Counted from the first letter of the stretch, positions 1 through 6,402 are shown. The stretch is 12,775 nt of DNA from Deltaproteobacteria bacterium (GCA_024641835.1 JAHECH010000053.1:1-12775); one strand, 5' to 3'. Numbers and translations are program-made. The notes: generated from the sequence alone by a model not told the origin.

Positions 1-902
1 TTGATCTCGTCAGCAAGGTGGCGGATCATAAGACCACTGTCCTTATCATGGGTGAAAGTGGGACTGGCAAGGATCTCATCGCCCGGGCGATTCATCACAA
101 CGGAACCAGAGGCCCCGGGCCTATGGTATCTATCAACTGCGGTGGAATTCCGGAAAGCCTGCTGGAAAGTGAGTTGTTCGGATATAAGCGGGGAGCTTTC
201 ACCGATGCCGTAAAAGACAAGCCTGGGCGATTTGATGAGGCTGATGGAGGGACACTCTTTCTTGACGAGATCGGCGAACTTCCCGTTTCATTGCAAGTCA
301 AACTTCTCCGGGCTCTCCAAGAGGGAGAAATAACGCCTTTGGGAGGGGTCGGCTCAAAAAAGATCGATGTCCGTGTCATCGCGGCCACATCCAAGGATCT
401 TGCGAAAGAGGTGGAGGCGGGGAGATTCAGAGAGGATCTGTTTTACCGGATCAATGTCATGACCATCAGCTTGCCTCCCTTGAGAGAGAGAAGAGGAGAC
501 ATCCCTCTGCTGATTGGTTACTTCATCGACATGTTCAACAAGAAATTGAACAAAGATATCGAAGCCCTTTCTTCAGAAGCAATGCCCATCCTGATGGGAT
601 ACCAATGGCCGGGAAACATCAGGGAATTAGAAAATGTGATCGAGAGAGCGGTCTTGCTCGCCAAAGGAAGGTGGATTGCGCCGGAGGATTTGCCTCCGGG
701 GATTACGTCGGATCAGAGCCTTCCGTCTACCATGGTTCCAAACGGGACCCTGTCCCTCAAAAAAGCTTCAAAAATCATAGAGAAGGATCTCATCAAGAAG
801 GCGCTGGAACTCACGGGCGGCAATCGCACTCAGGCTGCCAAGATTCTGGAAATCAGCAGGCCCAAACTCATTTCTAAGATCAAAGCCTACCAGTTACAAT
901 AA
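1..902 (+). CDS. Sigma-54-dependent transcriptional activator, C-terminal part (5' truncated by window edge)
   Basis: NtrC-family enhancer-binding protein: an AAA+ ATPase that remodels sigma-54 RNA polymerase bound at -24/-12 promoters. The frame is open from base 3 (DLVSKVADHKTTVLIMGES), so the N-terminal regulatory domain (receiver, PAS or GAF) lies outside the window and the first in-window GTG (base 18) is not the real start. Visible are Walker A GESGTGKD (51-74), the sigma-54 contact loop as GAFTDA (192-209) instead of the usual GAFTGA, Walker B with GTLFLDEIGELP (about 249-287), an arginine-rich sensor region (FREDLFYRINV, LPPLRERRGDIP), the WPGNIREL motif, and a Fis-type helix-turn-helix at the C-terminus (GGNRTQAAKILEISRPKL). 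It ends in TAA. Its target genes and signal cannot be read here; the sigma-54 promoter at 6386-6402 is one possible target, by inference only. Confidence 0.95.
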   Translation, partial: DLVSKVADHKTTVLIMGESGTGKDLIARAIHHNGTRGPGPMVSINCGGIPESLLESELFGYKRGAFTDAVKDKPGRFDEADGGTLFLDEIGELPVSLQVKLLRALQEGEITPLGGVGSKKIDVRVIAATSKDLAKEVEAGRFREDLFYRINVMTISLPPLRERRGDIPLLIGYFIDMFNKKLNKDIEALSSEAMPILMGYQWPGNIRELENVIERAVLLAKGRWIAPEDLPPGITSDQSLPSTMVPNGTLSLKKASKIIEKDLIKKALELTGGNRTQAAKILEISRPKLISKIKAYQLQ

Positions 903-1282
903 CCTTAAGTCATGCCCAGCAACTGTTTAGAATCTGAGCCAGTGACTTCTTTGCAGGGTGCAGAGAAGTGTTCGAGGCCGACCAAGGGGGTGTAGTCTCT
1001 TCAGAGCCGCAACCACTTCCCCAGTGCCATGAATCGGCGCCGAAAGGCCATAGGGTACGGCAGTAGCCCCGGAGACGTAACGCTCCGGTTGGCCTGGAGG
1101 GCTTGCGCCTACCTCAGAGAAGACTTGAGATCATGGGGGCGGTTCACGGGATGAGTCCATTTCCGGTTGCGGACTCGTCAGGGACCACCCCCCTCAGTCG
1201 GCTGAGGCAGACGTTTGGTTGCGGCCAAAGGCCTGCAGCGGGTATAAGCGAAATGAATTCATTGCGGCATGCCTCCACAGGA
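903..1282. other. Gene-free, hairpin-rich gap between convergent genes
   Basis: No convincing reading frame on either strand. Several strong inverted repeats are seen by eye. The first, 945-955 with 959-969 (11 pairs including one wobble, loop GGG), lies 42 bases after the activator stop codon and may terminate that transcript, though no T-run follows. Next comes a possible three-way junction at 1036-1109, then a long imperfect hairpin at 1135-1192 and a small hairpin at 1192-1207. The density of pairing suggests a structured RNA or a decayed palindromic element rather than spacer. Confidence 0.6.
1036..1207. ncRNA. Candidate structured RNA or palindromic element (unassigned)
   Basis: Pairings found by reading: GGCGC 1036-1040 with GCGCC 1105-1109; AGGCCA 1045-1050 with TGGCCT 1090-1095; inside these, GGG 1053-1055 with CCC 1067-1069 and CGGAG 1070-1074 with CTCCG 1083-1087, together drawing a three-way junction. 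Then GGGGG 1135-1139, GGTTC 1141-1145 and GATGAGTCC 1150-1158 pair with GGACTCGTC 1171-1179, GGACC 1182-1186 and CCCCC 1188-1192, giving about 19 pairs with small internal loops. CCTCAG 1192-1197 pairs with CTGAGG 1202-1207 around TCGG. The strand is undetermined because the palindromes read alike both ways. It matches no riboswitch or housekeeping RNA I recognise, and it sits between two 3' gene ends, so it is not a leader. Confidence 0.3.
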
Positions 1283-1981
1283 TCAGGATGCTTTCATGAC
1301 CACCAGTTGACCTCCTTTCCTTTTTGCGATAAGCACGAAATCGAAGAGATCACGCTGAAGACAAAAGATAGGGTCTTCCCGGGGTAAGTATTTTTTTCCG
1401 CCCTTGACGAACTTCTGAGCTGTGGGCTGGAAAACCACATCCCGGAGAGATCTGACAGGATCATAGGGTTTGCCGGATAAGAGGTGCTCAATATAGTCTG
1501 CACAGGCTTCGTCTTCAGGAGCTTTTTTTTGTGCCCTTTCCCCCATGGCAAGGAGGGTGATGAGGTCCGGCTTCCTTCTGAGCGCATACGCAGCAATCGC
1601 TTTAGCCGTCATGAAGCTGCCAAGGATAACTTCTTCGGCCTTTTCAAGGACCGTTGCGGCACCCGTGACTCCTGCGGTCGTCCGATGGACCACGGCCTTT
1701 CCTTTGAAGCCGGCCTCTCCTTTCAGGATGATTTCAGATGGGGAGTTGCCCAGGTCAGCATTCTCCAAGGGGACTTCGTTGACCTCACCCACGAGGATGA
1801 GTTCAGGATGTCGTTTTTTTAGCGACATCGCTCTCTCAGGATCGGACTCCAGCACCACTTTGGTCGCTCCAAAATGAAAGAAAAGGGGCTCACAGGAGAA
1901 AGCCCTGAACACGTCTATGATCACCGTCAAACCGGAAGCCTCTTTCGCACCCTGGGCGCAGGATTTTCGTACGATTTCCAT
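1283..1981 (-). CDS. ComB-like 2-phosphosulfolactate phosphatase family protein
   Basis: 232-aa protein resembling the ComB family, Mg-dependent phosphatases that convert 2-phosphosulfolactate to sulfolactate (first described in coenzyme M synthesis). Family-type motifs in order: IDVFRAFSC (22-30, cf. DVLRATST), LVGEVNEVPLENADLGNSPSEI with the conserved GNSP (78-81), HRTTAGVTG (99-107, cf. TTNGT) and PEDEACADYI (155-164). Length is close to the family norm. The ATG start is supported by AAGGAGA about 11 bases upstream. Many bacteria carry ComB homologues without a coenzyme M pathway and none of that pathway is seen here, so the family call is firmer than the substrate. Inverted-repeat element copy 1 lies in its upstream region, about 125 bases before the start codon. 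Confidence 0.75.
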   Translation of the reverse strand: MEIVRKSCAQGAKEASGLTVIIDVFRAFSCEPLFFHFGATKVVLESDPERAMSLKKRHPELILVGEVNEVPLENADLGNSPSEIILKGEAGFKGKAVVHRTTAGVTGAATVLEKAEEVILGSFMTAKAIAAYALRRKPDLITLLAMGERAQKKAPEDEACADYIEHLLSGKPYDPVRSLRDVVFQPTAQKFVKGGKKYLPREDPIFCLQRDLFDFVLIAKRKGGQLVVMKAS

Positions 1982-2105
1982 TGATACTGTGTCTCCTTGA
2001 ATCCTTGTTGATGAGTTATAAATCCGCTGCCAAACTGAGCGCAGCCAGAGCCCAGAGGCGTTCTCTCAGGACCGGGATAACGCTTCAGGCACTTTCCGAG
2101 GCCAC

Positions 2106-2338
2106 GGGGGTCTCTTTCAAAATGAGGAAACGAAGAGAGACCGGGAAAGACTCCGCAAGTGGAGGGCAGCGAAGGCGGGCGGTGCGGCTGCATCAGTCAT
2201 TTCCATGTTTCGCCTTGCATGGCTATTCCCGGGAACCCCTCCGCCCGCCTCACCCCGCCCCGGCGGGGCCTCACCCAATACCTAAAGCTGATCACCGGGC
2301 AGCGACTTCTTCGTTTCTCTATTTTGAAAGAGACCCCC
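2106..2338. repeat. 233-bp MITE-like inverted-repeat element, copy 1
   Basis: Begins GGGGGTCTCTTTCAAAAT and ends with its reverse complement. The 31-bp terminal inverted repeats (2106-2136 and 2308-2338) match at 28 of 31 positions. A nested 10-bp repeat, AGGCGGGCGG 2173-2182 with CCGCCCGCCT 2241-2250, and a hairpin CCCCGC 2253-2258 with GCGGGG 2263-2268 lie inside. The same element recurs at 9406-9638 with identical length and orientation and about 90% identity (about 23 differences counted by eye). It encodes no transposase. Weak similarity continues about 8 bases outward on both sides (2098-2346), so the exact ends are uncertain and I see no target-site duplication. It sits between the 3' end of the E1-like gene and the 5' end of the ComB-like gene. 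Confidence 0.88.
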
Positions 2339-2379
2339 GCGGCCCCGATATTCACAGCAGGGCAGGCACAGACAGGACG

Positions 2380-3273
2380 CTAAAAGGTGAATGGATTCAA
2401 CTCGCCGTCTTCCAGATCGACAAAAAGCATCATGTTCCTGAATAACCGTCCCCGATTCAAAAGAATTTTCAGCACCTCCATGGCTTCCAGGTTTGCAATG
2501 AAAGAAGCGGTTAAAGCCGGGACACCCAGCACCGCTTCAGGCCGCTCCCTTGCATCCAGGCCGGTCGCCCCATTCCCATAGATTCGGCTGAGCCCTCCAT
2601 CCTCGGGGAATATCGTCATGACCTGTCCCTGAAAGCCAGCCAGAGCCCCATGGACCATGGGGATCTTGAGGCCCTTAGCTGCCTTCTCCAGCAAAAGTCG
2701 ATCCGCAACGCTATCCAGGGCATCTACGACGACGTGGGAACCGGCAAGAATCGGCCGGGCATTCGATTCATTCAGTCTTAGCTGATAGCCAGTCACATTT
2801 ACTGCAGGATTGATCTCTTCGAGGGCCTTCACTGCCGATTGGGCTTTCGGCTTCCCGAGAGTGTCTTTGCTGCTCAGGGCTTGACGGTTGAGGTTGGTTT
2901 CGTCAAATGCATCCCGATCAACTACCACCAAATGGCCGATCCCGACACGTCCCAGCAAAAGAATCACCTGACCCCCAAGCCCTCCTGCACCGATCACCGC
3001 CACCCGGGACTCGGCCAATCTGAGTTGTTCTTCCGGTGAAATGATTTGCCTGTTGCGGACGTAGCGGTAAGGGTAGATGCCGTTCTTGAGGCTCTCCAGA
3101 TAAACCTGGTGAATGCTCAACCCAGCCTCATGGCCTATCCTCATGGCATCGGCTTCGTAAAGAACCCTCACATCCCGTCCAGCCGTATCCTTTATCTCCC
3201 TGGCGCGCTCTCGAATCAGCTTTTCCATCTTAACGAACCTCGCTTTGTCGAAGATTTCACGGGATATTGACAC
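2380..3273 (-). CDS. E1-like ThiF/MoeB/HesA-family adenylyltransferase, AOR-associated, cysteine-free
   Basis: 297-aa E1-like protein of the kind that adenylates the C-terminal glycine of a MoaD/ThiS carrier so that it can be charged with sulfur. The nucleotide-binding core is intact: GAGGLGG (95-101), DRDAFDETNLNRQ (119-131), KPKA (141-144) and VVDALDSVADR (182-192). About 80 residues precede the core, longer than in MoeB. No cysteine occurs anywhere, so both the zinc-binding CxxC pairs and the catalytic cysteine of classical members are missing. The start is GTG with GGAG six bases upstream; the nearby ATG is out of frame. It diverges from the MoaD-like gene (50 bases apart), its probable substrate, and shares the locus with AOR. 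The role in tungsten-cofactor sulfur transfer is inferred from context. Confidence 0.85.
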   Translation of the reverse strand: MSISREIFDKARFVKMEKLIRERAREIKDTAGRDVRVLYEADAMRIGHEAGLSIHQVYLESLKNGIYPYRYVRNRQIISPEEQLRLAESRVAVIGAGGLGGQVILLLGRVGIGHLVVVDRDAFDETNLNRQALSSKDTLGKPKAQSAVKALEEINPAVNVTGYQLRLNESNARPILAGSHVVVDALDSVADRLLLEKAAKGLKIPMVHGALAGFQGQVMTIFPEDGGLSRIYGNGATGLDARERPEAVLGVPALTASFIANLEAMEVLKILLNRGRLFRNMMLFVDLEDGELNPFTF

Positions 3274-3323
3274 CTATTCTCCATATGATTAATAAGAGGT
3301 CAAGTTTTGGAAAGGGTCACACC

Positions 3324-3566
3324 GTGAAAGTCGAAATCAAGCTTTATGCTTCGCTGGGACGTTACCTGCCCGACCTGAAGGGAGGCAGTGCTTCGCAGAT
3401 GATGGAAGTAGAGGAGGGAATGACGATTGGAATACTCTTGGAAAGTCTGAAAGTCCCTGCAGAGGTGGTGAAGCTCATCTTCCTAAACGGAACTCACGCG
3501 CGTACCGATCAAGTCTTGCACGATGGGGACAGGCTGGGCGTTTTTCCGCCTGTTGCCGGTGGTTAG
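3324..3566 (+). CDS. MoaD/ThiS-family ubiquitin-like sulfur carrier
   Basis: 80-aa beta-grasp protein ending in Gly-Gly exactly at the stop codon, the hallmark of MoaD-type carriers whose C-terminus is adenylated and thiocarboxylated to deliver sulfur, in MoaD's case to molybdopterin. Typical family features are the N-terminal strand KVEIKLYASLGRYLP and the C-terminal FLNGTHARTDQVLHDGDRL then GVFPPVAGG. I chose GTG 3324 because AAAGGG lies seven bases upstream and it yields the usual length; in-frame TTG 3267 and ATG 3285 lack a ribosome-binding site and would add residues unlike the family. It is the only + strand gene of the AOR group: it diverges from the E1-like gene and meets the 201-aa gene stop to stop with no gap. 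A role for AOR's pterin cofactor is inferred from position. Confidence 0.88.
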   Translation: MKVEIKLYASLGRYLPDLKGGSASQMMEVEEGMTIGILLESLKVPAEVVKLIFLNGTHARTDQVLHDGDRLGVFPPVAGG

Positions 3567-4172
3567 TCATATCTCCTGAACGCTGAGGAAAACCTCGTCC
3601 TCCCAGGTCATCCTGGCCAGTTCCACGGGTCCAGTTTTCTTCCCGGTCGCAACCATTTCCACACATTCCGACCAAAAACGTTTTGATTGCCTCGCAAGGA
3701 ACTCCTGAAGGTCTTTCCCCTCGACCCATACTCCCTGTTTGAGAATACCCGGAGCCATCTCACTGATGAGCATGTTGAAGAGCTTCAGCCTTACTGTCCC
3801 TTCATGAGGGATCACGGCCTTGTTCTCACGGGTGTAAGAAATGGAACTCCGCATGCCAGCGTAATAGCTCCCCTTCCGCAGGGTGGCACCCAGAAGGCCG
3901 GGCATTGAGGCGGAAAGGGCAAGGATTGAACCGTCGTAGACATACGCTGAATCGATGTCATCCACGGCCTTTCCATCCAGAAAAAAAGTCTGGATTCTCT
4001 GCTCAATGTATTGGTTCGAGAAACCCAATTGCTCGTGAATGAAGGATCTGATGCTGCATCCCAGATGACCCTTAATGAGGATCCCTTTTTGAAAAAGAGG
4101 GAAGATCAGGGGGATCAGCCCTTGCTTCACGATCAAATGGAGACGGGGATTGTTCGGGTGATCATTGTGCAT
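3567..4172 (-). CDS. Conserved-looking protein of unknown function in the AOR cluster
   Basis: 201-aa protein I cannot assign to a named family. It has no signal peptide, clear membrane helix or cysteine cluster; the only cysteines are at about residue 39 and in SECVEM near the C-terminus. The middle (about 67-112), FFLDGKAVDDIDSAYVYDGS then LALSASMPGLLGATLRKGSYY, has the DG-hydrophobic-MPG-G pattern that ends beta-grasp proteins and recalls the DGDRL-PPVAGG end of the adjacent MoaD-like protein. A ubiquitin-like core is therefore possible but only a guess. ATG 4172 is used although its ribosome-binding site is weak. It lies downstream of the AOR terminator, on the AOR strand, and abuts the MoaD-like gene 3' to 3', so an accessory role in AOR maturation is plausible from context alone. 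Confidence 0.7.
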   Translation of the reverse strand: MHNDHPNNPRLHLIVKQGLIPLIFPLFQKGILIKGHLGCSIRSFIHEQLGFSNQYIEQRIQTFFLDGKAVDDIDSAYVYDGSILALSASMPGLLGATLRKGSYYAGMRSSISYTRENKAVIPHEGTVRLKLFNMLISEMAPGILKQGVWVEGKDLQEFLARQSKRFWSECVEMVATGKKTGPVELARMTWEDEVFLSVQEI

Positions 4173-4200
4173 GCAAAAGCACCTGCCACTTCTGTGCGCT

Positions 4201-4231
4201 GAAATAAAGGGGAGACCGATGTGGCCTCCCC
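4201..4231 (-). terminator. Intrinsic terminator downstream of the AOR gene
   Basis: On the minus strand GGGGAGGCC pairs with GGTCTCCCC (nine pairs, one wobble, loop ACATC) and is followed at once by TTTATTT. It begins about 60 bases after the AOR stop codon and ends before the start of the 201-aa gene, so it should separate most AOR transcripts from that gene. Confidence 0.82.
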
Positions 4232-4292
4232 ACTTTCTTCCCCCGGCCCATCGCCCTGCAAGAGGTGTTGGGTGATAGGCCTCGAATAGACC

Positions 4293-6035
4293 CTACCAGT
4301 TGAAGACCTTGTCCAGGTCCTCATCCTTTACCTGGAAGGTGATGTTGTGTGGAGGTAGAGGTTCCCTCTTGAAGAATTCAGGCAGGCGGTCATGCTCCGC
4401 CCCAAGTCCTGCCCTGAAATTAAAGTCTCTTTCACTCTTGAGAACGGATTTCCCCAACTCGGTGACGTCATTCGCCGTCAACTTGAGGCCATAGAAGGCG
4501 TTGATGATGTCGAGCAAAGCCTGGAACGTATCAGGCTGGTCCATCACGGCAAAGGCAATGAATAGACACATGCCTGTAGAGTCGATGGCAGCCGTCGCAA
4601 TCTGGAGATTCCTGGAGAGTTCAATCTGCCCTTCCGGTTTGAGGGGATCAACTTTGCCGCCGACGCCAAGGATATTCGTGGCAACCGCATACCCCGCCGT
4701 GTGATCAGCGCCCATGGTGCTTGTCGCATAAGTTACGCCGATCCCCTGAACACCCCTGGGATCATAGGCCGGCATAGACTGGCCTTTGACCACAGGCACC
4801 CTTTCCACGCCGAACACTTTTCCCGTAACTGCAGCTCCATTCCCTAATATCCGGCCGAGAGGAGTGCCTTTGCCTACTTCTTTAACCAGGTTGATCGCAG
4901 CCTGAGCGTCTCCGAACTTTGCCAGGCCTGCGTCCATTGCGACAGCGACCGTGGCCCCCATCTCGATGGTGTCCACGCCAAAGTCGTCATCCAGTCGATC
5001 CAGGGTGGCAATGGCGTCCAAATCATCGATTCCGCAGTTGCCGCCGTGGGCCCAGACCGTTTCGTACTCCGGCTGTTTAGTAAGATAATGGCCGTCCTTA
5101 TTGTAGTACGTCCCGGAACAGCGAATGACACACCCGCGGTGGCAACCGTGGGTGGCGGAACCTTCGCCGCCTCTCTCGTTTTCAACTGCCGCCTGGGTTT
5201 CACCGCTGATCTTCGAGCACGTATCAAACCGGCCCCACATAAAGTTCTTCGTGGGATAGGCGCCAGCCTCGTTGATCACATTGGTGAGCACATTGGTTCC
5301 GTAGGCAGGAAGCCCCTGGCCGGTCACGGGATGTTTCCTCAGGCCTTCCACCCATCTCTTTGTGGCATCTTTAAATGCCTCGGGGTCTTTCGGGCTTCGC
5401 ATCTTCATTCCCGCATCATCAATAATGATAGCCTTCACTCCCTTGCTTCCCATGACCGCCCCGACGCCGCCGCGACCTGCATGCCTCGTAGGCCTCATCT
5501 CCATGTCCGTGCAGGCGACAGAAGCGGCAGCCATCTTCATTTCGCCTGCTGGTCCTATGGACATAATGCTCACCTTGTCCCCACTCTCCCCCTTGAGCTT
5601 TTCCACAAGGTCATAGTTGCCGAGCATCCTTAGGCTATTATCAGGGATGATTTTCACTCCGTCCTTGTTGATGAGCACTTTATACAACGTATTGTCTTTT
5701 GGTTTACCTTCCAGCACGATGGCCGCATATCCGAGCCTGGCTAGCATCTGAGAAGGCTGCCCTCCTGCGTTAGCCTCCTTTATGCCGCCTGTAAGGGGGC
5801 TCTTGCAGCCGACGGAGAGCCGACCTGACATGGCCGCAGTGGTTCCGCTGAGAAGTCCCGGCGCAATCACCAGCTTATTATTGGTGCCAAGGGGGTGGCA
5901 GAGGGGAGGCACCTCCTTGGACACAATAGCGGATGTGAGGGCTCTGCCACCCAAACCTGCATATTCGCCGACAGGCGTTACCTTTATTTTGGGGCCACCT
6001 TCGGCTCCCATGTCAATCCTGAGTATCTTGTCCAT
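4293..6035 (-). CDS. Tungsten-containing aldehyde:ferredoxin oxidoreductase (AOR family)
   Basis: 580-aa cytoplasmic enzyme of the AOR family, which binds a W-bis-pyranopterin and one 4Fe-4S cluster and oxidises aldehydes to acids with ferredoxin (or the reverse). Seen in order: N-terminal KILRIDM; the pterin-binding stretch RHAGRGGVGAVMGSKGVKAI (184-203); the cluster cysteines C298, C302 and C306 in GCHRGCVIRC, with the fourth in STGMC (C490); PEYE (322-325); and ADHTAG with H445 in the region of the active-site histidine. The first two cluster cysteines are spaced CxxxC, not the CxxC of Pyrococcus AOR, pointing to a divergent subfamily. It is slightly shorter than the usual 600-620 aa but complete at both ends. 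The ATG has a strong AAGGAGG. No ferredoxin gene adjoins. The substrate cannot be read from sequence. Confidence 0.95.
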   Translation of the reverse strand: MDKILRIDMGAEGGPKIKVTPVGEYAGLGGRALTSAIVSKEVPPLCHPLGTNNKLVIAPGLLSGTTAAMSGRLSVGCKSPLTGGIKEANAGGQPSQMLARLGYAAIVLEGKPKDNTLYKVLINKDGVKIIPDNSLRMLGNYDLVEKLKGESGDKVSIMSIGPAGEMKMAAASVACTDMEMRPTRHAGRGGVGAVMGSKGVKAIIIDDAGMKMRSPKDPEAFKDATKRWVEGLRKHPVTGQGLPAYGTNVLTNVINEAGAYPTKNFMWGRFDTCSKISGETQAAVENERGGEGSATHGCHRGCVIRCSGTYYNKDGHYLTKQPEYETVWAHGGNCGIDDLDAIATLDRLDDDFGVDTIEMGATVAVAMDAGLAKFGDAQAAINLVKEVGKGTPLGRILGNGAAVTGKVFGVERVPVVKGQSMPAYDPRGVQGIGVTYATSTMGADHTAGYAVATNILGVGGKVDPLKPEGQIELSRNLQIATAAIDSTGMCLFIAFAVMDQPDTFQALLDIINAFYGLKLTANDVTELGKSVLKSERDFNFRAGLGAEHDRLPEFFKREPLPPHNITFQVKDEDLDKVFNW

Positions 6036-6092
6036 GAAAAACCTCCTTTCAGGATGTCTTTTGAGAAAATTCCGTGATCCTTTTCTTACACC

Positions 6093-6121
6093 ATCATAGC
6101 TATTCTCTCTCCAGGAGGCAA
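6093..6121 (-). promoter_or_regulatory. Sigma-70-type promoter for AOR (proximal)
   Basis: On the minus strand TTGCCT (6121-6116), a 17-base spacer and TATGAT (6098-6093). It predicts a leader of about 50 bases ending in the strong AAGGAGG before the AOR ATG. The leader is too short for a molybdenum/tungsten-cofactor riboswitch. Confidence 0.55.
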
Positions 6122-6148
6122 AATAGCCTTCAATGTCCTGGAAGTCAA
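6120..6148 (-). promoter_or_regulatory. Sigma-70-type promoter for AOR (distal)
   Basis: On the minus strand TTGACT (6148-6143), a 17-base spacer and TATTTT (6125-6120). Its -10 overlaps the -35 of the proximal promoter by two bases, so the two would compete or switch. Confidence 0.45.
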
Positions 6149-6385
6149 GAAATAATAGTCATTTTAAATGGTTATATCATTTTCGACATAAAATAGGAGC
6201 AGATAGATGTATAAAATTCTAAACAGGCTCAACCACAAAAGTGGGCAGAAACGCTGTAACAGCCTCGATGGAGCATCCCAGGGGATATCGGTACCTCCGA
6301 TAAGGTGAGCTGCAAACCGAGAGCCGATGCCTAATTCGGCGTGTGAGCATTGAAGCAGGTGTGCTCGAGGGATGCCCACATGGGG
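6149..6385. other. Gap upstream of the sigma-54 promoter, with short palindromes
   Basis: No supportable gene. Short inverted repeats: TATCGG 6286-6291 with CCGATA 6297-6302; GCCGA 6323-6327 with TCGGC 6336-6340; and a long-range CATCCC (about 6274-6279) with GGGATG (about 6370-6375). They lie 45-120 bases upstream of the -24/-12 promoter, where enhancer-binding proteins of the NtrC family usually bind, so one or more may be activator sites. An RNA reading is less likely, because the only promoter seen lies downstream of them. Confidence 0.35.
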
Positions 6386-6402
6386 CTGGCACGAGTATTG
6401 CT
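6386..6402 (+). promoter_or_regulatory. Sigma-54 (-24/-12) promoter of the PilZ-like gene
   Basis: CTGGCACGAGTATTGCT matches the sigma-54 consensus YTGGCACGNNNNTTGCW at every defined position, with correct spacing between GG and GC. Transcription would start near 6413, giving a leader of about 70 bases before the ATG at 6486. Expression should therefore depend on an enhancer-binding protein such as the one partly encoded at 1-902, though that pairing is unproven. Confidence 0.88.

Noticed and set aside
1041..1095. Resemblance to RNase P RNA (CCATAGGG followed by a GTAACGC hairpin)
   Set aside because: The other universally conserved RNase P blocks are missing and the whole structured region is too short.
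1150..1186. Hammerhead-ribozyme-like core on the minus strand (CTGACGAGTCC...GGAC)
   Set aside because: The second strand continues TCATC instead of the obligatory GAAA core, and the GACGAG bases are themselves paired in the hairpin.
1981..2445. 154-aa open frame on the + strand
   Set aside because: It runs through the palindromic element and into the antisense of the E1-like gene, and has no family resemblance; the copy at 9406 does not preserve it as a gene.
3267..3323. Longer start for the MoaD-like gene
   Set aside because: No ribosome-binding site before TTG 3267 or ATG 3285, and the extension is unlike the family.
5046..5633. 195-aa open frame on the + strand within AOR
   Set aside because: Antisense to a confidently identified AOR gene, with composition typical of a shadow frame.
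6036..6218. Possible molybdenum/tungsten-cofactor riboswitch ahead of AOR
   Set aside because: The predicted transcript leader is only 50-80 bases and shows no stem pattern of that class.
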